Shown: piece after piece, positions 16,628 to 25,080 of the stretch
Layout of the letters: each line of letters begins with the position of its first letter
How positions within the stretch are numbered: the stretch's first letter is position 1
Assembly: GCF_900105245.1 (NCBI RefSeq)
Contig: NZ_FNSZ01000001.1
Span: 7,810,001 to 7,874,000 of the forward strand
DNA length: 64,000 bases
Reading direction: 5' to 3'
Origin: Streptomyces sp. 1222.5
GTDB taxonomy: Bacteria; Actinomycetota; Actinomycetes; Streptomycetales; Streptomycetaceae
Position numbers and translations under genes: made by a program
Notes under the pieces: model-generated
What the model saw: only the letters and a program-made list of their open reading frames with translations
Database searches by the model: none
Told to the model about the DNA's origin: nothing

Positions 16628-18300
16628 GACTGCTCCAGGTACCGGTGGACGAGCATCACGGCCATGGCTCCCTCTCCTACGGCGGACGCGACGCGCTTGG
16701 CGGACTCGGCGCGCGCGTCGCCCGCCACGAACACGCCGGGAATGCTGGTCTCCAGGTGGTACGGCGGCCGGTCCAGCTCCCAGCCCGCCGGCGGCCGCCC
16801 GTCGGCGGTCAGGTCGGGCCCGGCCAGGATGAACCCGCGCCCGTCACGCAGTACCGTGTCGCCCAGCCAGTCGGTGAGCGGGGCCGCGCCGATGAACACG
16901 AACACCCACTGGGCGTCGACCCGTTCGCGCTCGCCGGTCACCGTGTGACGCAGCGTCAGGCTCTCCAGGCGGTCCCCGCCGTGGGCCGCGTCCACGACCG
17001 TGTGGGAGCGGACCGAGATGTTCGGCGCCTCACCGATCTGCTGGATCAGGTAGTACGACATGGACGCCGACAGGTCCGCGCCGCGCACCAGCAGCGTCAC
17101 CGACTTCGCGCCCCGGGACAGGTACATCGCCGCCTGGCCCGCCGAGTTGGCGCCGCCGACGATGTAGACGTCCTGCCCCTGGCAGGAACTGGCCTCCGTC
17201 AGCGCCGAACCGTAGAACAACCCGCACCCGGTCAGGTCGGTGCAGCCCTCGGCCTCCAGCTGCCGGTACTGCACGCCCGTCGCCAGGATGATGCTGTGCG
17301 CCGCGATCGCCGAGCCGTCCGCGAACCGCACGACCCGCGCGGCGCCGTTGACCTCCAGCCCGGTCACCTCGCGCGCGGTCAGGATCTCGGCGCCGAACTT
17401 GGCGGCCTGCCGCCGCGCCCGGTCGGTGAGCTGGGCGCCGGAGACTCCGTCGGGGAAGCCCAGGTAGTTCTCGATCCGGGAGCTCTGCCCGGCCTGCCCG
17501 CCGGTCGCCGACCGCTCCACCAGCACGGTCCGCAGCCCCTCCGAGGCCCCGTACACGGCGGCACCCAGCCCGGCCGGACCGCCGCCGATCACGATGAGGT
17601 CGTAGAAGTCGGCCGTCGGCGTGGTCGCCAGTCCCACCCGCGCCGCCAGCTCGGGCGCCTCCGGCTCCACCAGGACCGTGCAGTCCGGGGTGATCACCAG
17701 CGGCAGCCGCTGCCCGTCCTGCCCGGCGGCCGCCAGCAGCCGCTGCCCCTCCGGCTCCTCCACCGAGTACCAGCGGTACGGCACCTGGTTGCGGGCCAGG
17801 AACTCCCGCACGTCCGAGGAGCGTGCCGACCAGCGGTGCCCCACGACCTTGGTGCTGGGCACCGGCTTGTAGGCGCTGGAGCGCCAGGCGTCCAGCAGGT
17901 CGTCCAGGACCGGGTAGAGCTTCTCCTCCGGCGGGTCCCAGGGCTTGAGCAGATAGTGGTCCAGGTCGACCACGTTGATCGCGTCGATGGCCGCGTTGGT
18001 GTCGGCGTACGCGGTCAGCAGCACCCGCCGCGCGCCCGGGTACACGTCGAGCGCCTGCTCCAGGAACTCGATGCCGTTCATCTGCGGCATGCGGTAGTCC
18101 GCCAGGATCACGGCCACCAGGTCGCCGCGCAGCTTCAGCTCGCGCAGCGCGTCCAGCGCGGACTCGCCGGACTCCGCGCGCACGATCCGGTAGGACTCGC
18201 CGTAGCGCCGCCGCAGGTCGCGGGCGACGGCGCGGGAGACCCCCGGGTCGTCGTCCACGGTCAGGATGACGGTCCGCGCTGCCTCGGCGGCCTGTGCCAT
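16624..18300 (-). CDS. Response-regulator receiver fused to thioredoxin reductase-like flavoprotein
   Basis: 558 residues. A receiver domain (~8-130) has the acidic cluster D16-D18, phosphoacceptor Asp68 in ILADYRMP, Thr96 and Lys119 in YLLKPW. Residues ~150-220 resemble a glutaredoxin-type segment (VVGHRWSARSSDVREFLARN) with no CxxC. Residues ~230-558 are a class II pyridine nucleotide-disulphide reductase with the FAD loop VIGGGPAGLGAAVYGASEG, a NAD(P)H loop IVGGANSAGQAAMYLS, and the C-terminal FAD motif GVFVAGDARAESAKRVASA. The redox-active CATC of thioredoxin reductases is absent; the equivalent region reads GLFYGSALTEASS. It therefore probably does not reduce thioredoxin and may sense NAD(P)H or redox state. 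It is the first gene of a three-gene operon with its partner kinase. Confidence 0.9.
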   Translation of the reverse strand: MAQAAEAARTVILTVDDDPGVSRAVARDLRRRYGESYRIVRAESGESALDALRELKLRGDLVAVILADYRMPQMNGIEFLEQALDVYPGARRVLLTAYADTNAAIDAINVVDLDHYLLKPWDPPEEKLYPVLDDLLDAWRSSAYKPVPSTKVVGHRWSARSSDVREFLARNQVPYRWYSVEEPEGQRLLAAAGQDGQRLPLVITPDCTVLVEPEAPELAARVGLATTPTADFYDLIVIGGGPAGLGAAVYGASEGLRTVLVERSATGGQAGQSSRIENYLGFPDGVSGAQLTDRARRQAAKFGAEILTAREVTGLEVNGAARVVRFADGSAIAAHSIILATGVQYRQLEAEGCTDLTGCGLFYGSALTEASSCQGQDVYIVGGANSAGQAAMYLSRGAKSVTLLVRGADLSASMSYYLIQQIGEAPNISVRSHTVVDAAHGGDRLESLTLRHTVTGERERVDAQWVFVFIGAAPLTDWLGDTVLRDGRGFILAGPDLTADGRPPAGWELDRPPYHLETSIPGVFVAGDARAESAKRVASAVGEGAMAVMLVHRYLEQS

Positions 18301-18435
18301 ACGTCTCCCACCCCGAGAGTCGGCTCACACGGCCCGGTGTCGTGGGGACCACCGCACCGGTTCGAAGCCCATCGTATGTTCGATCGCCCGGGTTCGCTCC
18401 GGGTATCCGGCACCGGCCGTGACCGGCCGCGGGGA

Positions 18436-18789
18436 TCAGCCGCGGCGCTCCCCGAGCACGCAGAACTCGTTGCCCTCGGGGTCCGCGAGCACCACCCACG
18501 GCCGCTCGCCCTGTCCGACGTCCGCGTGCCGGGCGCCGAGCGCCAGCAGCCGAGCCACCTCGGCGGCCTGGTCCGTCGGCCGGAAGTCCAGGTGCAGCCG
18601 GTTCTTGACCGTCTTCCCCTCGGGCACGGGGACGAACAGCAACCCGGGCAGCCGGTCCGGGGCGGCCCTGATCTCGAACTCGTCCGCCGTGTCGGCCACC
18701 ACGACCCAGCCGAGCGCCTCGGCCCACCAGTGGCCGAGCGCCACCGGGTCCGCCGCGTCCACGTCGACCTGCTCCCACTCCAACGCCAT
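18436..18789 (-). CDS. VOC-family (glyoxalase-like) protein
   Basis: 117 residues in one vicinal-oxygen-chelate module pair: a first betaalphabetabetabeta unit (VDVDAADPVALGHWWAEALGW) and a second one (NRLHLDFRPTDQAAEVARLL ... VVLADPEGNEFCVLG). Family members are lyases, dioxygenases or drug-binding proteins. Metal ligands are only partly suggested by His and Glu (LHLDF, GNEFCVL). TACCCT lies 6 nt before the ATG and there is no ribosome binding site, so the message may be leaderless. Divergent from the stress protein gene. Substrate unknown. Confidence 0.8.
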   Translation of the reverse strand: MALEWEQVDVDAADPVALGHWWAEALGWVVVADTADEFEIRAAPDRLPGLLFVPVPEGKTVKNRLHLDFRPTDQAAEVARLLALGARHADVGQGERPWVVLADPEGNEFCVLGERRG

Positions 18790-18917
18790 GACGGCAGGGT
18801 AGCGGCGGACCGGTCACGGACACCCCGGCCGCACGGCATGATCGTGGCCGTGCGCATCCCCGCCCGACCGGGGGCATGCGCACCACGAGGACACGGCGAC
18901 GACGAGGAGGCCCACGC

Positions 18918-19784
18918 ATGACACGCCCGATCACGGCAGGGGTGGACGGTACGGAGGAGAGCCTGGCCGCACTGGACTGGGCGGCCCGGGAGGCCGTACG
19001 CCGGGACCTGCCCCTGCGGGTGGTGCACGCGTGGCGCTACGCCGAGGCGCTCGCCACCGCCGACCGCGACACCCAGCACGGATGGGTGTCGGAGGGCGTC
19101 TCCGCGGCCGTGCGCGGCGTCTGCGAGCGGCATCCGGAGCTCCGGGTGAGCGTCGACGTGGTCGAGGGCGGCGCCGCGGACGCGCTGGCGACCGCGGCGG
19201 CGGAGGCCGAGATGCTCGTGCTCGGCTCGCGCGGGCACGGCCCCGTCCTCGGGTTCCTGCTGGGGTCCGTCGGTCAGCAGGTGATCGCCGAGGCGGCCCG
19301 CCCCGTCGTCCTGGTGCGCGCCGGTGACCGGCCGACGTCGGAGGCGGCCGGCCGGGACGTCGTGGTCGGCCAGCACGGCGGCGCCGAGGACGGCGCGGAG
19401 GCGCTGCGGTTCGCGTTCGAGACGGCGGCGGCGCGCGGCGCCACCGTCCGGGCCGTCCGGGCGTGGACCCTGCCGCCCGTCTTCGCCTACAGCCCCGGCT
19501 CGATGAAGCTGCTGGACGACGTGGGCGGTCTGGAACCGTACGAGAAGCAGGCACTGGCCGACGCGCTCCAGCCGTGGCGGGAGCGGTTCCCGGACGTGCC
19601 CGTCGCCGAACACGTCGAGATGGGCAGCGCCGGCCAGGTGCTGCTGTCGGTGGCCGGCCGGGCCCAGTTGGTGGTCGTCGGCCGCCGGGCGCACCGCAGT
19701 GCCGTCGGCGCCCGTATCGGCTCGGTCGCGCACGGGGTGCTGCACCACGCGGACTGCCCGGTGGCCGTGGTCCCGCACGAGTGA
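18918..19784 (+). CDS. Tandem universal stress protein (UspA family)
   Basis: 288 residues with two Usp domains (~1-140 and ~148-288). The first begins ITAGVDGTEESLAALDWAAR and ends with an ATP-binding type loop LVLGSRGHGPVLGFLLGSVG. The second begins VVVGQHGGAEDGAEALRFAF and ends LVVVGRRAHRSAVGARIGSV. The domain-1 loop matches the G-x2-G-x9-G(S/T) ATP-binding type, while the second loop is less conserved. GAGGAGG precedes ATG 18918. Tandem Usp proteins are common in actinobacterial stress regulons. Its stop lies 1 nt from the convergent DUF4032 gene. Confidence 0.92.
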   Translation: MTRPITAGVDGTEESLAALDWAAREAVRRDLPLRVVHAWRYAEALATADRDTQHGWVSEGVSAAVRGVCERHPELRVSVDVVEGGAADALATAAAEAEMLVLGSRGHGPVLGFLLGSVGQQVIAEAARPVVLVRAGDRPTSEAAGRDVVVGQHGGAEDGAEALRFAFETAAARGATVRAVRAWTLPPVFAYSPGSMKLLDDVGGLEPYEKQALADALQPWRERFPDVPVAEHVEMGSAGQVLLSVAGRAQLVVVGRRAHRSAVGARIGSVAHGVLHHADCPVAVVPHE

Positions 19785-19785
19785 G

Positions 19786-21021
19786 CTACTCCGGGGTGGT
19801 CGGCTCCACCGGGCCCCGGGCCCGGGGCAGCACGTTCTCGACATAGTCCGTGACGGCGGTGTCGAGACCCATGTCCTGCTGCGCCCGCTCGGACAGGTAC
19901 CAGCGGTGTTCGAGCAGCTCGTGGTAGATCTCGGCCGGGTCCATGGAGCCGCGCAGTTCCGGCGGCACCGCCCGTACGGTGGGCCGGAACACCTCCCGCA
20001 CCCAGCGGTGGGCGAGCACCTCGGGACGGGCGGCGAGGGGGTCGCCCGGGGCGTGGTCGTCCTGGGTGGCCATCCAGCCCTCCAGGTCGTTCAGCAGCCG
20101 CCGCGCCTGGTTCTCCTCGGTGTCCAGGCCGGTCAGCCGCAGCAGCTGTCGCTGGTGGTGGCCGGCGTCGACGACCTTCGGCACGAAGGTGACGGTGTCG
20201 CCGCCGGAGGAGTGCTCGATCTGCATCTCGGCCACGTCGAAGCCGAGTTCGCCCAGGCGGCGGATCCGGCGCTCGATGTAGTGGTACTCGCCCGCCGGAT
20301 ACACCGACGTGCGGGTCAGTTCCCGCCACAGCCCCTGGTAGCGGGTGCAGATCTCGTGGCCGAACTCGATCGGGTCGACGGACGGGTGCAGCGCGCCCGA
20401 TGCCTCCAGGTCGAGCAGTTCGCCGCTGATGTTCACGCGGGCCAGGTCGAGGTCGTACTCCCGCTGCCCCGGGCTCAGCCGGGGGTGCAGGTCGCCGGTC
20501 TCGGCGTCGACCAGGTAGGCGGCGTAGGCGCCCGCGTCCCGCCGGAACAGGGTGTTGGACAGCGAGCAGTCGCCCCAGGCGAACCCGGACAGGTGGAGCC
20601 GGACCAGCAGGACGGCCAGGGCGTCCATCAGCCGGTGCATGGTGGCGGGCCGCATGGTCGTCTCGAACAAGGACCGGTACGGCATCGAGCCACGCAGATG
20701 CCGGGTGACCAGCACCGGCTCCAGCGGGGCGCCCGAGCCGTCGGTGCGCCCGGTGACGACGGCGAGGGGGTCGACGGCCGGGATGCCGAGCCGGTCGAGA
20801 TCGCGCAGCAGCTGATACTCGCGCAGCGCGGGCCGTTCGGCGAGTTCCTTGACGGCGATCACCTCGTCGCCGGCCCGCGCGTAGCGGACGACGTGCCGGG
20901 AGATGCCGCGGGGGAGCGGCACGAGGTGTTCCTCGGGCCACTCCTCCAGGGGCACGTCCCAGGGCAGGGCGAGCAGGAGCGCGGGGTGCTCCGGGTTCGT
21001 GGCGCTGATCTGCAAGGCCAT
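19786..21021 (-). CDS. DUF4032 family protein, kinase-like
   Basis: 411 residues. The N-terminal half looks like a lipopolysaccharide-kinase or eukaryotic-like kinase fold: VIAVKELAERPALREYQLLR gives the Lys/Glu pair, HLSGFAWGDCSLSNTLF replaces the HRD-type catalytic loop, and AAYLVDAETGDLHP stands for DFG. The C-terminal part (~240-400) is DUF4032, with WYLSERAQQDMGLDTAVTDY. The substrate is unknown. I chose ATG 21021 because TAGGGT (21029-21034) lies 7 nt upstream, pointing to a leaderless transcript. The MBL-fold gene upstream (21053-21799) is on the same strand but is separated by this promoter. Confidence 0.82.
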   Translation of the reverse strand: MALQISATNPEHPALLLALPWDVPLEEWPEEHLVPLPRGISRHVVRYARAGDEVIAVKELAERPALREYQLLRDLDRLGIPAVDPLAVVTGRTDGSGAPLEPVLVTRHLRGSMPYRSLFETTMRPATMHRLMDALAVLLVRLHLSGFAWGDCSLSNTLFRRDAGAYAAYLVDAETGDLHPRLSPGQREYDLDLARVNISGELLDLEASGALHPSVDPIEFGHEICTRYQGLWRELTRTSVYPAGEYHYIERRIRRLGELGFDVAEMQIEHSSGGDTVTFVPKVVDAGHHQRQLLRLTGLDTEENQARRLLNDLEGWMATQDDHAPGDPLAARPEVLAHRWVREVFRPTVRAVPPELRGSMDPAEIYHELLEHRWYLSERAQQDMGLDTAVTDYVENVLPRARGPVEPTTPE

Positions 21022-21028
21022 GGCAGAA

Positions 21029-21034
21029 ACCCTA
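21029..21034 (-). promoter_or_regulatory. -10 box for leaderless DUF4032 transcript
   Basis: On the minus strand TAGGGT is followed by 7 nt (TTCTGCC) and then the ATG. No ribosome binding site is present. The -35 region would lie within the end of the MBL-fold gene and is not clear. Confidence 0.5.
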
Positions 21035-21052
21035 AGGCCCCGCGCGGGTGTT

Positions 21053-21799
21053 CTAGGAGGCCCGTTCCCTGGCCTGTTCCGCCGCGGCGCGCACCGGGCC
21101 ATGGTGGACGGGCCCGTGTCCGGGCAGCAGGGTGTCGGCGTCGAGCGCGCCGATGACGTCCAAGGAGGCGAGCGCCCGCGCCCGCTCGTGGTGGAAGAAG
21201 TCGTGGAGCAGCTGCGGGCCCTTGATCCGTGAGGTCGCGTGCCCGCTGACCAGGGCGTCCCCGGAGATCACGAGGCCGGCCCCGGGCAGGTGGTAGACGC
21301 AGTGGCCGTCCGTGTGACCGGGGGTGTGCACGGGCACCGGGCGGCCGGGCAGGTCCAGCGGGCCCTCGGCCGGGAACGGCTCGGGCGCGGCGACGGGGTT
21401 GTGGTCGGTGCCGCCGACCTTGAGGACGTGCACGGCCCAGGGCAGCACACCCGGCCGCCAGGCGTTGCGGACCACGTCGCCGATGGTCGCCTGCTGCAGG
21501 AAGTCCCGCCGGGCGTGCGGTACTTCGGCCGGGTGCAGATACACCGGCGTGCCGTGGCCGGCGCGCAGGTACTCGGCCGAGCCCAGGTGGTCGTTGTGCG
21601 CGTGGGTGATCAGCACGGCGGCGACCGCCTCCGGGGCGCTGCCCACCTCGGCGAGGGAGCCGAGGAGCCCCTCGCGGTCGCCCGGATAGCCGGTGTCGAC
21701 GAGCGTGACCGCGTCACCGTCCTTCAGGATGACCCAGTTGACGTGGTGGCCGTGCACCAGATAGGTGCCGTCGGCCACTTGCTGTACCTCTGCCCGCAT
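21053..21799 (-). CDS. MBL-fold metallo-hydrolase
   Basis: 248 residues from ATG 21799, preceded by GGAGA. The metallo-beta-lactamase fold motifs are complete: H66-x-H68-x-D70-H71 in LITHAHNDH, HTPGHTDGHC (metal His), ISGDAL (bridging Asp) and LLPGHGPV (last His). This arrangement is typical of dinuclear zinc or iron hydrolases of the glyoxalase II, lactonase and RNase Z superfamily. No signal peptide, so cytosolic. The AlkB-like gene upstream is on the same strand, separated by 82 nt. The substrate cannot be told; it is too short for a beta-CASP nuclease. Confidence 0.88.
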   Translation of the reverse strand: MRAEVQQVADGTYLVHGHHVNWVILKDGDAVTLVDTGYPGDREGLLGSLAEVGSAPEAVAAVLITHAHNDHLGSAEYLRAGHGTPVYLHPAEVPHARRDFLQQATIGDVVRNAWRPGVLPWAVHVLKVGGTDHNPVAAPEPFPAEGPLDLPGRPVPVHTPGHTDGHCVYHLPGAGLVISGDALVSGHATSRIKGPQLLHDFFHHERARALASLDVIGALDADTLLPGHGPVHHGPVRAAAEQARERAS

Positions 21800-21881
21800 G
21801 ATCTCTCCGAGCCCGTGTCCGGCTGATCGTCGGGGGACAGCCAACCAGATCCGGCAGCGCCGTGCGCAGGGGGCCGGGCGG

Positions 21882-22511
21882 TCAGCGCACGCCGTCCGGC
21901 CGGAACTGGACGCTGATGCGCGGGCCCGCGGCCCGCGCGGTCTTGGGCACGCAGTGCTCCCAGGTGCGCTGGCAGGAGCCGCCCATCACGATCAGGTCGC
22001 CGTGGCCGAGCGGCCGCCGCACGGTCCGGTCGCCGCCGCCCGCCGGGCGCAGCAGCAGGTCCCGGGGTTCGCCCACGGACAGGATCGCGACCATGGTGTC
22101 CTGGCGAGCGCCCCGCCCGATGCGGTCGCCGTGCCAGGCCACGCTGTCCCGGCCGTCGCGGTAGAAGCACAGCCCGGCGGTGGTGAACGGCTCGCCCAGC
22201 TCCTCGGCGTAGTGCCGGGACAGCGCGGTGCGGGCCTCGTCCAGCACGGGGTGGGGCAGCGGTTCGCCCGCCCTGTAGTAGGCCAGCAGGCGGGGTACGG
22301 CCACGACGTTGTCGTACATCTTCCGCTGCTCGGCCCGCCAAGGGACCTCGGCGGCGAGCTGTTCGAACAGGGCGTCGGCGCCGCTCAGCCAGCCCGGGAG
22401 GACGTCGATCCAGGCACCGGCGCCCAGCGCGGTCCGGCTCAGTCCGTCGAGCCGGCCGAGCCGCAGCTCGTCGGTCTGGTCGAACAGGGAGCCCTGGAGG
22501 TGCGTGGACAT
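21882..22511 (-). CDS. AlkB-like 2-oxoglutarate/Fe(II) dioxygenase
   Basis: 209 residues. It has the AlkB facial triad H127-x-D129 (AWHGDRIG) and H186 (RTWEHCVPK), with Arg198/Arg204 (RISVQFRP) to bind 2-oxoglutarate. The VPRLLAYYRAGEPLPHPVL segment fits the nucleotide-recognition lid of ALKBH2-like repair enzymes. The predicted role is oxidative demethylation of 1-methyladenine and 3-methylcytosine in DNA or RNA. It is divergent from the TetR gene. AAGGAG lies 13 nt upstream of the ATG, which is rather far. Confidence 0.92.
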   Translation of the reverse strand: MSTHLQGSLFDQTDELRLGRLDGLSRTALGAGAWIDVLPGWLSGADALFEQLAAEVPWRAEQRKMYDNVVAVPRLLAYYRAGEPLPHPVLDEARTALSRHYAEELGEPFTTAGLCFYRDGRDSVAWHGDRIGRGARQDTMVAILSVGEPRDLLLRPAGGGDRTVRRPLGHGDLIVMGGSCQRTWEHCVPKTARAAGPRISVQFRPDGVR

Positions 22512-22591
22512 GCGCCCAGCGTACTCCTTAATCGAAAGTACGTTCCCATTGGATCAGGAGGGTCGCGGGAGAGTGCTGTGCGAACCCTTTC

Positions 22592-22613
22592 GATACATCG
22601 GTGTATCCGATAC
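22592..22613 (+). promoter_or_regulatory. TetR-type operator with three GATAC half-sites
   Basis: GATACA (22592-22597) and TGTATC (22602-22607) form a 6+4+6 palindrome. GTATC (22603-22607) also pairs with GATAC (22609-22613) across one base. The array lies 30-51 bp before the TetR start codon, as expected for autoregulation. Confidence 0.6.
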
Positions 22614-22642
22614 GTTCGTGCATCGAACGGAGGGCGAGGCGT

Positions 22643-23263
22643 ATGGAAGAGACGGCGAAGCGGGTCACCCGGCGGCGGGTCCGCACCCGGGCCAGGCTGC
22701 TCGACGCCGCCTTCGAGGTGTTCGCGGGAAAGGGCTTCGGGCGGGTCTCGATCGAGGAGATCTGCGAGGCCGCCGGGTTCAGCAGAGGCGCCTTCTACTC
22801 GAACTTCGCCACCCTGGACGAGCTGTTCTTCGCGCTCTACCAGGAGCGCGCCGACCTCATCGCCTCCCAGGTGGCCGAGGCCCTCGCCCAGGACGGACCC
22901 GACCTCGACGTGCCCGCCTCCGTGGACCGGGTCACCGACGTGCTGCTGCTCGACGTGGACTGGCTGCTGGTGAAGACCGACTTCCTGGTGCACGCCGCCC
23001 GCGACCCGGACGTCGCCCGGGCCCTCCTCGACCACCGCACCCGGCTCCGGGAGGCGATCGCCGACCGGCTCCGCAGAGCCCGGGGCCACACCGCACTGCC
23101 CGCCGTGCTCGGCGGTGTCGACGGAGCCGCCCACGCCGTGGTCGCCGCGTACGACGGTGTCACCACCCAGCTGCTGCTCGACCGGGACGTCGAGACCGCA
23201 CGCCGCTGGCTCAAGCAGCTGCTCACCGCGCTGCTCACGGACGGCGGCGGCACCCCCGGCTGA
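22643..23263 (+). CDS. TetR/AcrR-family regulator
   Basis: 206 residues from ATG 22643 (GGAGGGCGAGG upstream). The N-terminal helix-turn-helix is classical: RARLLDAAFEVFAGKGF, VSIEEICEAAGFSRGAFYSN, FATLDELFFALY. The rest is an alpha-helical ligand and dimer domain with no recognisable subfamily. Its own upstream region holds an inverted GATAC repeat, so it is probably autoregulated. The flavoprotein gene downstream on the same strand (120-bp gap) is a likely target. The ligand is unknown, possibly a steroid-like or aromatic compound if the flavoprotein is a ketosteroid dehydrogenase relative. Confidence 0.9.
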   Translation: MEETAKRVTRRRVRTRARLLDAAFEVFAGKGFGRVSIEEICEAAGFSRGAFYSNFATLDELFFALYQERADLIASQVAEALAQDGPDLDVPASVDRVTDVLLLDVDWLLVKTDFLVHAARDPDVARALLDHRTRLREAIADRLRRARGHTALPAVLGGVDGAAHAVVAAYDGVTTQLLLDRDVETARRWLKQLLTALLTDGGGTPG

Positions 23264-23295
23264 GCGGCACCGCCCGGGCCGGCCCCCCGTCCCCT

Positions 23296-23362
23296 CTCCC
23301 GAACCCCCTCCCCGAGCCCCCCACTCCGAACCCCCTCGCTCCGAGCCCTCACTCCGAGCACC
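23296..23362. repeat. C-rich 28-bp imperfect tandem repeat
   Basis: Two 28-bp units (23296-23323 and 23324-23351) share the order CTCC(C)GAACCCCCTC then CCGAGCCC..CA. A third partial unit CTCCGAGCACC follows (23352-23362). The + strand is almost free of G runs, so it is a polypyrimidine tract between the TetR and flavoprotein genes. Confidence 0.6.
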
Positions 23363-23383
23363 GTCAGGAAGGACACAGACGCC

Positions 23384-25057
23384 ATGGACGCGGACGTCAT
23401 CGTCGTCGGAGCGGGCCTCGCCGGCCTCGTCGCGGCGCACGAACTCACCAGCCGGGGCCGCCGGGTGGCCCTGGTCGACCAGGAGAACGCCGCCAACCTC
23501 GGCGGCCAGGCGTTCTGGTCCTTCGGCGGGCTCTTCCTCGTCGACTCCCCGGAGCAGCGCCGCCTCGGCATCAAGGACTCCTTCGACCTGGCCTGGAACG
23601 ACTGGCGCGGCAGCGCGGGATTCGACCGGCTGGAGGACGAGGACTCCTGGGCCGTGCGCTGGGCCCGCGCCTACGTCCAGTTCGCGGCCGGTGAGAAGCG
23701 GACCTGGCTCCAGGGGCACGGCATCGAGCTGCTGCCCACCGTCGGCTGGGCCGAGCGCGGCGACCTGCGCGCGGACGGGCACGGCAACTCCGTACCCCGC
23801 TTCCACGTCGCCTGGGGCACCGGTACCGGGGTCGTCGAACCCTTCGTCGGACACGCCCGGCAGGCCGCCCGGGACGGGCTGCTGACCTTCCACCACCGCC
23901 ACCGGGTCGACGAGCTCGTCATCGAGGACGGCGCCGCCCGCGGAGTGCGCGGCACGCTCCTCGCCGCCGACGACGCACCCCGCGGCGTCGCCTCCAACCG
24001 CGACCGGATCGGCGACTTCGCCCTCACCGCCCAGGCCGTGATCGTCACGACCGGCGGCATCGGCGCCGACCACGACATCGTCCGCCGCTACTGGCCCGAA
24101 CGCCTCGGCACACCCCCCGCCGAGATGGTCACGGGCGTCCCCGCCTACGTCGACGGCCGGATGCTCGACATCAGCGCCGAGGCCGGCGTACGGCTGGTCA
24201 ACCGGGACCGGATGTGGCACTACACCGAGGGCCTGCAGAACTGGAACCCCGTCTGGCCCGGCCACGGCATCCGCATCCTGCCCGGCCCGTCCTCCATCTG
24301 GCTGGACGCGCTCGGCCGCCGGCTGCCCGACCCCTGCCTGCCGGGCTACGACACCCTGAACACCCTCAAGTACCTGCGCACCACCGAGGACATCGCCGCG
24401 TACGACCACTCGTGGTTCGTCCTCACCCGGAAGATCATCGAGAAGGAGTTCGCGCTCTCCGGCTCCGAGCAGAACCCGGACATCACCGCCAAGGACCGCA
24501 AGGCCGTGCTGCGCGACCGGCTGCTCGGCAAGGGCGCCCCCGGCCCGGTGCAGGCCTTCCTCGACAAGGGCGCGGACTTCGTCACCGCGGACACCCTGGA
24601 GCAGCTGGTCGGCAAGATGAACGACCTGACCGGCAAGCCGCTGCTGGAAGCGGCCGAGGTCCGCCGCCAGATCGAGGCCCGCGACCTGCAGATGGCCAAC
24701 CCCTACAGCAAGGACGCTCAGGTCCAGGGCATCCGCAACGCCCGCCGCTACATCGGCGACCGGCTGGGCCGGGTGGCCGCGCCCCACCGCATCCTGGACC
24801 CGGCGGCCGGCCCCTTGATCGGCGTGCGGATGCACGTGCTCACCCGCAAGACCCTCGGCGGCATCCAGACCGACCTCGACTCCCGGGCCCTCGGCACCGA
24901 CGGCACCGCCATCGACGGACTGTACGCGGCGGGCGAGGTGGCCGGCTTCGGCGGCGGCGGGGTCCACGGCTACAACGCCCTGGAGGGCACCTTCCTCGGT
25001 GGCTGTCTCTTCTCAGGACGCGCCGCGGGCCGGCACGCGGCCCGCCAGACGGGCTGA
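23384..25057 (+). CDS. FAD-binding dehydrogenase (fumarate reductase / 3-ketosteroid-dehydrogenase-like)
   Basis: 557 residues. An N-terminal FAD motif VIVVGAGLAGLVAAHELTSRG is followed by GGQAFWSFGGLF, and the C-terminal FAD-binding stretch is GLYAAGEVAGFGGGGVHGYN with GTFLGGCLFSGRAAGR. The cap region contains TLGGIQTDLDSRALG, typical of the fumarate reductase/KstD superfamily. There is no Tat or Sec signal, so it is cytosolic. Family members dehydrogenate or reduce C=C bonds in steroids and carboxylates. The real substrate is unknown. AGGAAGG precedes the ATG. It is probably controlled by the TetR gene upstream. Confidence 0.85.
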   Translation: MDADVIVVGAGLAGLVAAHELTSRGRRVALVDQENAANLGGQAFWSFGGLFLVDSPEQRRLGIKDSFDLAWNDWRGSAGFDRLEDEDSWAVRWARAYVQFAAGEKRTWLQGHGIELLPTVGWAERGDLRADGHGNSVPRFHVAWGTGTGVVEPFVGHARQAARDGLLTFHHRHRVDELVIEDGAARGVRGTLLAADDAPRGVASNRDRIGDFALTAQAVIVTTGGIGADHDIVRRYWPERLGTPPAEMVTGVPAYVDGRMLDISAEAGVRLVNRDRMWHYTEGLQNWNPVWPGHGIRILPGPSSIWLDALGRRLPDPCLPGYDTLNTLKYLRTTEDIAAYDHSWFVLTRKIIEKEFALSGSEQNPDITAKDRKAVLRDRLLGKGAPGPVQAFLDKGADFVTADTLEQLVGKMNDLTGKPLLEAAEVRRQIEARDLQMANPYSKDAQVQGIRNARRYIGDRLGRVAAPHRILDPAAGPLIGVRMHVLTRKTLGGIQTDLDSRALGTDGTAIDGLYAAGEVAGFGGGGVHGYNALEGTFLGGCLFSGRAAGRHAARQTG

Positions 25058-25080
25058 CCCGGACCGGCCGCCGGGGGGCC

